Of a stretch of 64,000 nucleotides of DNA, positions 21,129 to 31,880 are shown piece by piece. Positions within the stretch are counted from its first letter, which is position 1; each line of letters starts with the position of its first letter. Source of the stretch: Bostrychus sinensis (Eukaryota; Chordata; Actinopteri; Gobiiformes; Eleotridae); assembly GCA_020698575.1 (NCBI GenBank), contig CM036242.1, forward strand, positions 14,799,124 to 14,863,123. The letters run 5' to 3'. The position numbers and the translations under genes were made by a program. Under the pieces are notes generated by a model, which worked only from the letters and a program-made list of their open reading frames with translations, did not search any database and was not told the origin of the DNA.

Positions 21129-21192
21129 TAATAAAGAAAGTATGCATGCTGTCCAGTCCGCAGACAGGAAAGCATGCATACTTTCTTTATTA
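21129..21192. repeat. perfect 22-bp inverted repeat (hairpin)
   Basis: Arms 21129-21150 and 21171-21192 are exact reverse complements (core AAAGTATGCATGCT) around a 20-nt spacer GTCCAGTCCGCAGACAGGAA. Stem and loop sizes are compatible with a small hairpin RNA, but also with a DNA-level inverted duplication. No promoter or terminator is evident. Confidence 0.9.
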
Positions 21193-21904
21193 CACTATGT
21201 CGCTCATTTAAGCCAAACTGCTGCCACTTCTAAAGGCATCACAGAGGTAAAATGACACCTGTCTCTGTGATTATTTGGGTTTATATCTCCTCTGGGCGCT
21301 AGCAGAAGCATTAGCCACAACACACGAAACAGTTTGGTGCTTAGAGGACGCTGTTTTTACAAAATTAGATTTTATGATACATCGCAAATTAATCAAATTA
21401 ATTCAACTTTGCCATACAAGTTCAAATAGAACATTTGATACTCTCAAATACTTTTAAAACAAACACAGAGTTGGTCTGAATGCAGTCACGCTATCCTGAA
21501 TGTGGCCTGATTGGTCCATCTCCCTACTTGGACAATATTACCCATGACGAAAGCACGCAGGTGCAAGCACCCCATGCCCCACAGAGATTACACTGTACTG
21601 CCTGAAATTAGTAAGAAAACTGGAGTCTATGGAAGAGGTCAGGGCGATTTTCAGTCAGAGTGAGATTGCACCAAAGGGGAGGAACTAAACGGTTCAGCTT
21701 TACACTGATTGGATGTGACATTTACAGGCAGACCAAGCTGTCACGTTAAATGAGAACAGAAACTCAAAGTTAGATATCATAGATTACAACAGAAAAAGAA
21801 AATCTTTTAAACCCTAACCCTTTTAAACCCTAAAGATAGCTTCACGCTATGCTTCAAATAGATCACCATTATATAAAAAACTCAGACCAGCCAACCATGG
21901 TACA
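21193..21904. other. unassigned DNA
   Basis: No gene or recognised repeat. Two CCCTAACCC/AAACCCTAAA words near 21812-21830 are too short to be telomeric. Confidence 0.45.
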
Positions 21905-22140
21905 TTCAAAGTCCCTTAATGGGCTATACTATGCTTTTTCTGTGTCTTTTAAATTAATTTAGGACACATCTAGATCAGAAAACACAATAATTAATGTAAA
22001 AACATTAATTATGTAAAAGAATAGGGGAACATGCATGAATGAAACAAAATACCACTCCAGGTATGTTTTTTGATGAAAGAGATTAACATGGTAGAAAGCT
22101 CAGAAAAGTCAATTTTGCATAATTTAGCCCCTTTAACTCA
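21905..22140 (+). repeat. internally deleted A/B-family copy
   Basis: Begins with CCCTTAATGGGCTATACTATGC, outlined here, and ends with the shared tail CATGCATGAATGAAACAAAA, CTCCAGGTATG, AACATGGTAGAAAGCTC and GCATAATTTAGCCCC. The middle is missing. Confidence 0.5.
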
Positions 22141-22559
22141 CCCTTCTATTCCCATTCTGCATGCCTAAATTGTGTCGCCATGTTTTTGTTGTTTAGATAC
22201 TGCATTTAGAGGCTTTAGAACCAGTGTATCTATAATGTGACCAAAGTATAAAGGTAAAAAAGTTTTGTTGTGTCCTTAAATCTGCTGTAGACATTGCTCT
22301 CACACCATTTACTCACAGATACAGCTAAAATTTAATTGTCAACATAAGACAGTTTTCTACACCTGTTACTTCCCAATCTGCGAGGGACGTTATCTCTTCA
22401 AAACGCCCCAGCCATTTGAGAAGTCGATTAAAGTGCAGAAATATAATCACTGATCCCAAGGCTGGAGTGAGATAATGGCTGCTTGCTTTAGGGTCTATGA
22501 TAAAACATTTGATATGGCTGCTATTCAGTCCACGCAGATAACACATATTTCTTCATCAT
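22141..22559. other. unassigned DNA
   Basis: No recognised feature; a 73-codon reverse frame at 22325-22546 has no protein-like motif. Confidence 0.4.
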
Positions 22560-23400
22560 AAATAAAAAATCTGCCATGTAAAAAAAAAAGTCCCATTTAT
22601 TGCTATGACTTGATGGCTTGGAATATGGCTGCTGAATGCTGCCTTCCTGGAGGGCATTGCGCACATCCGAGTGTAAACATGTGACACTTTATTTCACAGC
22701 AGCTTGTTGTCAACTGAGCCAACTAAACTAAACTAGAGCAAGCCACAGATGCATAACCGTGCTCGTTTTTAACTTTTTAACCCCAGCGCGGATTAAAATA
22801 GCATAAAACATGGTATAGTAATTATGCTGGAACTCGCCGGGGGAAAGATGACAGTGTCTCCGAAGCCAAGAGTCCAGCACCTTGCACATCTGCTTTTAAA
22901 AGACAAAAGGCAACAATAAAACTTTTCCTTTCCAGTCCATATGGCCAATTAGAAGAAGAGTCCTTAGTGAGTTCGCTATTAATTATTTCTTCAATGAACG
23001 GAATCATTTTACCGTAAAGGACTTCTAATCAAAGAAAGAAAATGTCATTTATATCTGCAGAAAAAGGAGTTGTCCTCCCTCTATGAAGGGAAAGTTCCAG
23101 ATGTGAAGAAGTGCACTTTGTTATAGCCAAAAAAAAAAAAAAAAAAAAAAAAAGAAATCTAATCCACTTGTTGTGAGAGCATCTGCGGGAATGTATTATG
23201 AATAAATAAAGTTTCTGTCTAACGTGGTCCCTTGGGTGGATTACGGAGCAGCCTCTTGATGTGAATTAATGATTCTCGTTCCCAAGACTGAAATCTGAAG
23301 AAGAGAGAGCCCTGCTGCGAGCATTAATTTACTTACCTTACTCTAAAGCAACAATCTGACTTACTACTGTTCAGCTGGGGACAATGACATATCAAGCATC
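22560..23400. other. candidate conserved non-coding cluster with an A25 run
   Basis: High-complexity DNA (for example GCGCGGATTAAAATAGCAT near 22785 and CTATTAATTATTTC near 22976), interrupted by an A run at 23129-23153, then GATTACGGAGCAGCC and GTGAATTAATGATTC. No frame of interest. Enhancer-like texture; conservation not tested. Confidence 0.33.
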
Positions 23401-23449
23401 AAACAGACAAAACATAAACCTGCTTACTGCTGTGCTAATTTTCATTTGG

Positions 23450-23690
23450 TAGTAAAATGGCATCATATAAAAAGTTTTAAGAAGTGCTTTTTTTCTTTGA
23501 TTATGTTGAAAAGGCCGCAAAACTCTGCACTCTGCTCTTTTCACCTGTTTCTTTATGGCATCAGTAGAGTACTTATTAAAAATTTATTATTTTAGTCAGA
23601 TAATTTTGTAAAACCTGCAATGATTTTCTAGAAGCAACCAGGATATAAATAAAAGAATAACAGTAGCCCTTTTAAAATAAATTAGATTTT
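23450..23690 (-). repeat. repeat family B, copy 2, worn
   Basis: Reverse-orientation matches to TAAACTTTTTGTAT-, GCACTCTGC- and AATTTATTATTTTAGTCAGATAA-type landmarks of copy 1. The CTCF-like core has decayed to CTCTGCTCTTTTCAC. Confidence 0.45.
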
Positions 23691-24955
23691 ACTATGGCCG
23701 TATCGTCAGTGCTGAGTTAATGAAACTAAAAAGAACCCAGACTTCACTGTGTTATGTTACCAACCTTGCAAACTGAAGTCTCAAGCGTGTGCCAACTGTT
23801 TTGAAGAATTAAAAAAATCAAAAAGGGTTTTATATTCATCACTTTCCACATTCCTCATTGCTCTTTATTTGAGTGAAGTCTCAGACACTCTCTTTTTAAA
23901 GTGAAAATTATTTAATCCACAAAGTCTGAAATCCAGAGTCCAAAATCAGTGAAGTGATTTGATCAGATTAGATCATATTTGTTCAGTTATTTCTGTGTTT
24001 ATGGATAAAAATCTTTGCAAATCTGTGTCTTGTGAATTTCTACAGAAAAGAAAAAAAAAAATCATTCTCCTTGTTTAAACCTTCTTCTACTACTATTACT
24101 ACTACTACTACTTCTTTCTGTACTGGATGTGACATTTTAGGAGAAGTAGCTAGTACTTGCTGATTGTGTAAACACGGTTGAGTACATGGTATTGAGCACA
24201 AGTCCATCACTGATATTGATGTGGGCAGACCTTGTCTTTCTGTAAAAAAATAAAAAATAAAAAAAAATAAATCTATGTATTGCTGTTGCTGACTTTCTGA
24301 TAAATCCAACAGCCAACTGAAATGGACAAAACCAGCACAGGGTTTGCCCTTTTGGGTGTTTGGTTCTGTTCTGATTATGAATATGTTTGTGCATGTATAT
24401 GTCAGAAAGTGCTCAACCTGTAAGTGTGACTTTTCCAGCCAAATCCACAGGCAAATTACAATTCATGATTTTCTCTGATACTCCCCTGCAGAAAGCTCTG
24501 ACTCTAGGAGATAAGGGTGACCTTCAGAGGTGTGAAGTGTGAACTGTAGCCAAAGAGGTTCTTTTTATAATAATGCTTTGATTTTGATTACATTTTCAGT
24601 AATGGTGCAAGAAAGAACTTTTTTTGTTTGTTTTTGGCCAGAATCCAGAACACTGTCAGGAACTAATAATGTTTTTAATGCCAAATTCAGTCAGCAGCAT
24701 AACTCTAAATATTACAGTTAGTGACCAGTACAGCTCAAACTGTAGAGCTGCATAAGATATGTGGTTAAAACCCCAGATGGCACAACACTATAAACTCCAT
24801 CCACAAGGGGTCAGTACAGCAACAAATTTCCTTTATGGCATGAATCCAGATCTCCATATGGATCTATGGTGCAGTTATAATTCTTCATCTATGAATGAAA
24901 TATTTGTACCGAGTATTTTGTTTCATCTTTTGAAGTATTTTTCCAAACCACCACT
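23691..24955. other. unassigned AT-rich DNA
   Basis: Contains a (TAC)n tract near 24087-24113 and A-rich runs near 24047 and 24245. The overlapping reverse frames at 24040-24394 are low-complexity artefacts. Confidence 0.45.
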
Positions 24956-25440
24956 GCAGTTTTTTGCATTATTCTCCCAGTCTTGCACCTGTCCTTGAAT
25001 GTCAGCCGCTCTGTATGAATGAGCCATGTCATTTGTGGGATAAAGAGCACGAGACGAGACGTTTAACCTGGCGCCCCTCTCGTCTTTTTTGCAATCTAAC
25101 CTCACGCTCACGCAGGTCTGTGCCTGCTCAGTCTGAAGTGGAACGCTCAGTGCATAGCAATGGGCCGCGTCTTAGATGCTGTTGGCCCATGCAATCCCTC
25201 TCAGTCATTCTTCATTACACAAGAGATAGAGAGGCTCATCCCATCTCATATTGCTCAGACTCCTCGAGCAGCGGCCACTATTTAGATGGCCTCATTGCAC
25301 CTTTTCTGTCTGCCACTTTCATCAGGACAAGGTTTTATAACGCGGCTGTGAATTGCCTCGCTTTTTGTTGTTATCTGCACATTGCAAATATAGTAAAAGG
25401 GCTATTGTTCCGTCTTATAGTTTGATAGATATGGTTTTAT
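24956..25440. other. candidate conserved non-coding block, open in one frame
   Basis: A 153-codon frame (24964-25425) crosses it, but the translation has no domain, no signal and an irregular composition, and no splice-site pair frames it. The DNA itself is unusually complex and GC-balanced (CCTCATTGCACC, GTGAATTGCCTCGC). A conserved regulatory block is the likelier reading. A lineage-specific exon cannot be excluded. Confidence 0.35.
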
Positions 25441-25854
25441 ACAATAGTAAATGCCATTTTATAGCTTCAGACAGTAATAAAGTCACAGTTTACACATAAT
25501 TTAACAAAAGGAATAAATGGTAAATTGGGGACCTACATATTCCATTTACAGTTATCACACTGGGAGTGCTGCAAAATAATACAAATTCATTCAATGTCAT
25601 TTAACAGCATGATATCAGTTAGTAGTAATTGGTTATTTGTACAGTAATTTGAATTCTGTCAGTTTAAATCACAGCATGTCAAAGTTAATATCATTGCAAC
25701 AAAATGAAACAATCTACTTAAAGGCTCATTGATTGGGGATTTTTTTTGCATTCAGCAAGTGAATGTCGGATAATTTGGATGTATTAAATAATAATATAAG
25801 ATATTAATGTTATACTTTAGATATAAAGTCAATGCAGTCTTAGGCTATGGTCAT
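25441..25854. other. unassigned AT-rich DNA
   Basis: Nothing recognised. Confidence 0.45.
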
Positions 25855-26245
25855 AATTTTAAAGGTGGAATGCTTTCTACCATGTTATAAGGTTCCCTTA
25901 TCAAAGGCATACCCGCAGTTGTGTTCAGCTTCCTTCATGCATATTTAAGTAATCCTCTATTTTCTGGCACAAACGTTAAGAGGCCTCAGAACGCTCAGTT
26001 CCCCCACAAACTCCCGCCCACTCCAGGAAGCACTGATCAATCAACAAGCCCTCTACATCCAGTCTGCTATCATTTATTTCTCCAAAAAACAGTGTACAGC
26101 TCTGTTTCCACTGTTCCTCACAGACATTTTTCATTTTGTAATAAAATGGTAACATACAAAAGTTTAAGAAAGTGAAGTGCTTCGGCAACACTCTGCTGCC
26201 CTCTGCAGGTCCCTTTATTAGTTCCTTTATGGCCCAACAGAGTTC
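25855..26245 (-). repeat. repeat family B, copy 3
   Basis: A good reverse-orientation match to copy 1: CTACCATGTTATAA, ACTCCAGGAAGCACTGATCA, CTCTACATCCAGTCTGCT, TTCCTCACAG and TTTCATTTTGTA appear in the expected order. Open frames of 84 and 101 codons within it are by-products of the repeat. Confidence 0.65.
26195..26209 (-). promoter_or_regulatory. CTCF-like core inside repeat B copy 3
   Basis: The minus strand reads CCTGCAGAGGGCAGC, one position from the CTCF core CCASYAGRKGGCRSY. It is at the same place in the repeat as the site at 10108-10122. Confidence 0.38.
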
Positions 26246-26545
26246 CAGAGTTAGATTATGTTGTTGATAGATGTAAAACATGCAGTACTCTTCTAGAGCT
26301 GACCAAAATTGGTTTGAAAATATGAATAAAAGAAGAATTTATAACCTTTAAAGCCACTGGTGTGTATAATTATAGTAAAATGCCACACAACAGTTTTGAA
26401 AACTCAACGATTAAAGCCTCATGAAGGAACCATTTAACTAGATTATGTCTGTGGGTGCCCAAAGTGGACAAGCTGAGCACTGCAGGTGGGGAAACACATT
26501 CATGCTGCTATTTGAACCCATATTTTTGCTTTTGATGTGAAATCA

Positions 26546-26866
26546 CCAGTCGGTAGCTCAGTGGGTAGAGACATTCCCCCACTAACCTAAAGGCTGGCGG
26601 TTCAAGCCCTGCTACTATTTGCATACTGTTGTTGTGTCCTTGGGCAAGACACTTCACCCACCTTGCCTCTGTATGATTGTGTCAGTGTGACTGTGTTTGC
26701 TGATGTTGGAGGGGCTGCAGACTGGCAGTCTGCCTCAGGGCAGCTGTGGCTACAGAAGTAGCTCCCCACCACTGAGTGTGACTGAGGAGTGAATGAATAA
26801 TGGACTGAGAAGCTTGAGAAGCTTGTAAAGCACAATATAAATCCATTATTATTACTGTAATAAACT
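26546..26866 (+). mobile_element. tRNA-derived SINE
   Basis: A box TAGCTCAGTGGG at 26554-26565, B box GGTTCAAGCCC at 26599-26609, then TTGGGCAAGACACTTCACCC, a long body, and a tail AAAGCACAATATAAATCCATTATTATTA. The body and tail match the SINE at 62.09 kb, so the two are of one family, longer here by an internal segment. Confidence 0.82.
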
Positions 26867-27269
26867 ATTTTGGCCAGGTTGGCTCAAAGACAACAGCACT
26901 TATATAACAGATGTCACTCATATGCTGTAAATAGTACAACCAGTTTTACATACAACACATTGGTCAGCAACTTCTTTCCTTTAGGCTTTCCTTTCTGGGG
27001 TCATTGCCCTGGGTTTGGGACTAGCACAAAGTACATTAGCTTATGATGTCTATTGGATAGATTTTCTTCTAGCATTGCATATTCAACACCAACATAAACA
27101 TGCCTGTTATTTTTTCCATAGATTGTTTATATTCCAGAGTTAATAGCCTGTCAGTGGGTGTAAGTGACCACATGGGCCATATCTACAAGGCACTAAACAT
27201 TGTTTACATTTACAACTTTGGCATCACAGATATTTTTATTTTTAACTAGCAGACTGTTTTCCTTTTATC
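26867..27269. other. unassigned DNA
   Basis: Nothing recognised. Confidence 0.4.
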
Positions 27270-28310
27270 AGAACAGGCAATAGCCCCCGGTGTCCTTAAC
27301 AGTGGTGACATTGAAGAGATGGATGTACAGCCAGTCAAAGGAAAGTCATTTATTTCCGTTGACCCGCTCGGTCAAGTGGATTGAAGCTGAGCCTTTTGAT
27401 TTGGCTTTTTACTTTGGCTTTTTTTCCTCCTCCTTCTTCCCCCACAGAGTCCACACTGCTCCTGCAATTACTGCAAACAGTGAAGGTGATGGGTCTAAGA
27501 TTCTGTCCAGATAAAGGAGTCAGGACCCTATCTCTCCTGTTGACACCATTAAGCCATCACTGAGACCGGGGGAAAGCTCGAGGAATAGAATGGGGGGTCG
27601 CTGTCAGTCAAAGCTATACCAACCCCGCTCTTGTTTAAAACCATCTGGCATTGAACTCCCCCCGGCCTTTTTTGTATCTGATCCCAAATGCAGACGAGGG
27701 AAGGTCCGTGCACTTGTCTTATCAAATGCAAGCAAGGGACCGGAGACGCGAGCACATTCTTGGAAGAGGCTGGTAGGTAGGAAGTGCTTAAGGGTTATTT
27801 ATCAAGTCGAGCAGCAAAGACATGCCAAAAAACTGAAGCGAATCCAAATAGAGCTAAAATAAGTGCATTCGAGCTGTCACATTACCAACACTTGTCATGT
27901 CATGCAAAAAGGTGTGGTTAATTTTGAGGACACAGAGGAGAAGCGTCAAGATGTGTTTTTATTCAACCAATTTAGTAACTCCAGCGCAAGTTCAAGTCTA
28001 ATCCCGCCTCAATGTCAGAGCTGCACACCTAAATCTCCTCATGCAAAGACTTATCAAACAATAACAGACACTACATAGATCCGTTTATAGCTGCGAGAAA
28101 TGAATAGTGTGTTGTGACTTCAGGGAACTCGCGGCAAACGTGTCAACCTCTCGTAATACCCTAATATTTGATCTGCTGCATAAATGTATGAGGAGTCAGA
28201 ACGATGTCATTTTATTTTGCACATTGGGTTGAAACGATGAGAAAATTACAGTGGAAATTGAATCACTGATTATGGCTGAATTCATCTAATTCTGCCACAG
28301 GTGACAGTTT
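27270..28310. other. candidate conserved non-coding cluster
   Basis: A kilobase of high-complexity, relatively GC-rich DNA (27290-27860 most of all). An acceptor-like T/C tract ending CCCCCACAG at 27447 precedes an open segment of 23 codons, but no convincing donor or protein motif follows. Overlapping frames of 60-90 codons are on both strands. I read it as regulatory sequence with low certainty that any part is exonic. Confidence 0.35.
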
Positions 28311-28559
28311 AGGACTAAAAACACAAAACGCAACGTGAAAATCTCTACCGACGTGGTAGGGACAGCTGGCTCAAATCAAAGCAGAACACCCACAACCTGC
28401 CTTTCACTTGGAATGATTGCTTAGAATTTTGTTTTGTAGTGTCTGGCAATTTAGTTCCGCTGTTGTGTGTGCTTCTGTACAAGTTAAGGGCAATCGTTCG
28501 GCTGCATAAATTCTGCAAATTTTCTTTCAGAAAAATGGTAAGATCTAATGGTTGATGAT

Positions 28560-28690
28560 TTTAAACATCCTATATTTTTCTGGCTTTTTGAACAGTTTTG
28601 GATACCTTTGCATTAGTATTTCATGTTTTATTACTTGCAGAGAATACTTGGATTAGGTGTCTGGCGCCCCCTGCTGGTATTTAGCACCAT
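28560..28690 (+). repeat. repeat family A, fragment
   Basis: CATTAGTATTTCATGTTTTA, GCAGAGAATACTTGGATTAG and GGCGCCCCCTGCTGG align with copy 1. The 3' two thirds are missing, replaced by other repeat sequence. Confidence 0.6.
28663..28677 (-). promoter_or_regulatory. CTCF-like core inside repeat A fragment
   Basis: The minus strand reads CCAGCAGGGGGCGCC, agreeing with CCASYAGRKGGCRSY at all positions. It is the cleanest such site in the window. Confidence 0.45.
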
Positions 28691-28734
28691 CCTTCACTCC
28701 CTCAATTCTGACCAGTTTTCCAAGTCCTACCAAT

Positions 28735-29223
28735 GAAATATATCTACACGGCATGATGCTTCACTATAGAGAGGGGGCAAAATGTCTCTCATGTGCCTTT
28801 TGGCAAACACAAAACATGTTTTTTCATTATTTTCTCCAAGCAATGTTTTTTTTTCTTTCTGGCCTTTCTTCCACACAGCCCAGCTCTGTGGAGTGTATGG
28901 TTCAGAGTGGTCCGGTGGACAGATACAGGTCCTGTGGAGCTCTGCAGCTCTTTCAGGGTCACCTTTGGTCTTATTGTTGCCTCTCTGATGAATGCACTCC
29001 TTACCCAGTGTGTGAGTTTTAAATGGTCCCCTCTAGGCAGGTTTGATGTGTTTCCCTATTTCTTACATCTTGTAATAGCTGTTTTTGTGACTTTTGAAGG
29101 AAAATACCACCAGATCTTATATTGGGGCCTCTTTAAATAGGGGATGAATACTTCTGCACACTCTAGTTTTCTGTTTTTTTCATATTGCTTCACAATAAAT
29201 AAATAAAAAAATAAATAAAAAAA

Positions 29224-29258
<35 letters not shown>

Positions 29259-29400
29259 AAACATTTTCATAATTGTTGGCATGTGATATCAAGTGACTGA
29301 CATAAACCTCCCAATGATTCATTTCAATTCCTGGTTGTAAGACAAAAACAAAGGAAAAATGCTAAGTGAGATTAATACTTTTGCAAGGCATTGTACTACA
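28735..29400 (-). mobile_element. decayed DNA-transposon fragment, probably Tc1-related
   Basis: GCATGATGCTTCACTATAG recalls the reverse of the Tc1 transposase VKHGGG region. CTGCAGCTCTTTCAGGGTCA and GTTGCCTCTCTGATGAATGC match a body common in fish elements, and the end reads ATACTTTTGCAAGGCATTGTA. Frames of up to 121 codons arise by chance. The junction with repeat A at about 28.7 kb suggests rearrangement. Confidence 0.5.
29194..29260. repeat. AAAT microsatellite
   Basis: (AAAT)n with a few A-length interruptions, inside the transposon fragment. Confidence 0.95.
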
Positions 29401-30279
29401 GGTATGTTTTTGAGGTGGAAACATTATAACATAGTTAAGTCAGTTAAGCACAACCTTTAAATTGTTTACTGGAAACGTTTCAGTATTTGGTATTAGTAGT
29501 TTACATAATCACTTTATCTCAAAGCCTGTTTTCAAAATGCAGGAACTCTTTACTGTATAAACATTTATCCAACCACAAGTGTTACAAGCCCAGAAAAATA
29601 TAGATAAATGAGTTTTGCATCCAGAAAGGCATCTGATGTAAAGCCTATGCCAAATATGTGGATATGTGAATCACTGCTGGCTAGAAGGTGGCAATAAAGT
29701 GTGGCAACCCCAAAAAAGAAAACAATTGAAAGAAATGAAGACTGTATAAACTCTGGTTGTGGAATTAGGCATAGTTTATTGAAGTTTACTGAAGAAAATG
29801 GCTGAAACCTTGACTTCTAGACAGATTGTATAATATAATTCAAGACAAAATAGGCTTACTTGAATTTTCTTAGTTCAAACTGCAACCATATAATTTATAC
29901 ATGTTAATGCCCAAGGTAATCAAGGAAAATCTATTCACTGATATAGCTGTTCATAAAAAGTAAATGCACCTTAATTTATTCCTTTGACAGCTTTGAAGAA
30001 CAACACCTTTAATAAGTGAAGTGCACCATGATTCCCTATAGCGTTTTATGTTATATGTACAGTAGAGTTTATGAGCTACCTGATGTGAATAGACTCTTCT
30101 ATTAAAAAAATATCATTACTTCTTTTTGCTTCTCTCATCACTGAGTAATTATCCATCTGGGCCAGTTGGTGATAGCTATAATAATGTATAATAAAGCATG
30201 TTGACCAAACATTCTGTGCAAGAGTACTAATCCACACATCTGGCATTTTCATTTGTACTTCCAGGTGCACAGAGCAGTT
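29401..30279. other. unassigned DNA with repeat scraps
   Basis: 29395-29465 is the A/B tail (CAGGTATGTTTTTGAGGTGG, ACATTATAACATAG). 29620-29710 is a worn fish repeat (GCATCTGATGTAAAGCC, ATGCCAAATATGTGG, GTGGCAACCCC). The remainder is AT-rich and unassigned. Confidence 0.4.
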
Positions 30280-30640
30280 TTAATGTGTCCTATTACATAT
30301 GTGTGCCGACAGTCGGTGAGGATCCACTCTCTGCTTTCCACCTGAGAAATCCAGCGAAGGAGGCGGTATTGGCACAGGCAAACGTGGCAAGTGGCAAAGC
30401 AGATGGCTCTCTGCTTACCATCATTTCCTCTCCCATAATGCTTCGGGAGCGTAGCACGTCGAGCACACACTACACCGTCTCCTCTCGGGAATGAGTAGCT
30501 ACAGGGTACTCATTTTTAAAGAGCGAACAAGCTCGAGAAGCGCGCTGCTGCTCTAATTGTTTACCAGATACCTAGCTCCCTTGGCTTTTTTAAATCATCA
30601 AAGGACACCAGAGGAAAAAGGGGGGAAATCACCAGTGTTG
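30280..30640. other. candidate conserved non-coding block
   Basis: Complex and GC-balanced (GTGCCGACAGTCGGTGAGGA, then AATGCTTCGGGAGCG), with AGCTCTAATTGTTTACCAG-like words near 30550. A 69-codon frame here is matched by a 73-codon antisense frame; neither looks like protein. Confidence 0.33.
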
Positions 30641-31589
30641 ATAATGGCTGTGTCCGAAAGCATAGTGTTTGTTGTTTTGTGCCCAGATAGCTATGCACTG
30701 GTAGAGCATTGGTAAAATGAATGATTAAAATAGACCATAATGCTTTGTACTTTTCATCAAATCATGTTTCAGTCAGCAAATATGGCTCTTGTTTTGGTTG
30801 CACAAAACAACTTTCACAAATTAGCGCACAGATCTGGTAGTCAGTTCCATTGGCCAAAGTCGGAAAATATTAAACAGAAAGAATTTGTAGTCTTTGATAG
30901 ATAATTGTGGTCTGCCAGCATAACATACATTTCAGAGAGTTTTAGTGTGTAGCTGTTAGCTTTTACTGCCAATTGTTCATAATAAATAAAAGAGTTAAAC
31001 ATTGAGTCGCAGCGCTAATGTTTTCTAACCTGGCACTGACATTATGTTTGGAGTCTTCCATCTTTTTTATGCACGATTTGCAATTCTTGGTGGCTATTGC
31101 TAATTTGATAATGTGTTGCAGTTTTTTTGAAGGTACTGGGAACAGCAAGACCTTGTACTGGTTTAAAAAAAATATTCTGCAGTCTAAATCAAAACAATAT
31201 TCTGTGGGTTGCCAGTCACAGTGTGCCAGCTGGTTTTGTAGCTCTGCTGTTAGCTGTGCCCACAACTGCTGCGTGTAGATGTTGGCCTCTGTGGCAACCA
31301 GAGCATAGAGCTTTTTTGGCTTTTCTAATTGGACAATGTTAGGGTTCAGAACCAAAACAAATCAAATATTAGTTTAAACATGTTTACATCATATCTGGGG
31401 ACGCAAGTGGGCCATTTTCATGGAGTATTAAAAATATACTGCTCATAGTAGCTTTAACTTTGGCACCTAAACGTGTGTGCAAATTATGTTGTTTTACAAG
31501 CACTAAAAGAGTCTTTGTGCATTCCTATATAGATGGTGGGGTGTTAGATGATTAGAAAAGCAGTTACTAAGACACAGCCAATGACACCT
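30641..31589. other. unassigned DNA
   Basis: Overlapping frames of 71-130 codons at 30963-31355 exist on both strands. The longest, on the minus strand, has no recognisable domain and no splice context. I do not call a gene. Confidence 0.4.
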
Positions 31590-31880
31590 TTACTTCCTGT
31601 TTAGCCACCTGCCTTGTTAGCAACCTCGCCGCCTCTGCCAAAGAACTGGACGACAAACCGGATTGCAGCTTTTCATGATGTTCCCCTTCTTGTTGGCTTG
31701 CACCGTGGGCTATTCTTTTCATTGGCTGCCCAGGCACCAGATGGAGCCCGTCGACTCTGCTCCACCCCGGGGCACTGTCTCTCCTTTGAGTAGGTAGAGC
31801 AAGACCTGTTTACTCCACCGCCACCCTCGCACATGTCCCCTGCTTCCATTTAATCTCTTTCATAGACTCACAGGGGCTGT
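31590..31880. other. candidate conserved non-coding block
   Basis: GC-balanced, complex DNA (CAACCTCGCCGCCTCTGCC near 31622, TTTCATTGGCTGCCCAGG near 31718), without a frame. Conservation suspected only. Confidence 0.3.

Noticed and set aside
21810..21832. CCCTAACCC/AAACCCTAAA telomere-like words
   Set aside because: Only two imperfect units, not a tract.
24964..25425. 153-codon open frame on the plus strand
   Set aside because: No domain, no splice context, irregular composition; the DNA looks more like a regulatory block.
27420..27515. Polypyrimidine tract and CAG followed by a short open segment, exon-like
   Set aside because: No donor with consistent frame and no protein similarity recognised; such acceptor mimics are common.
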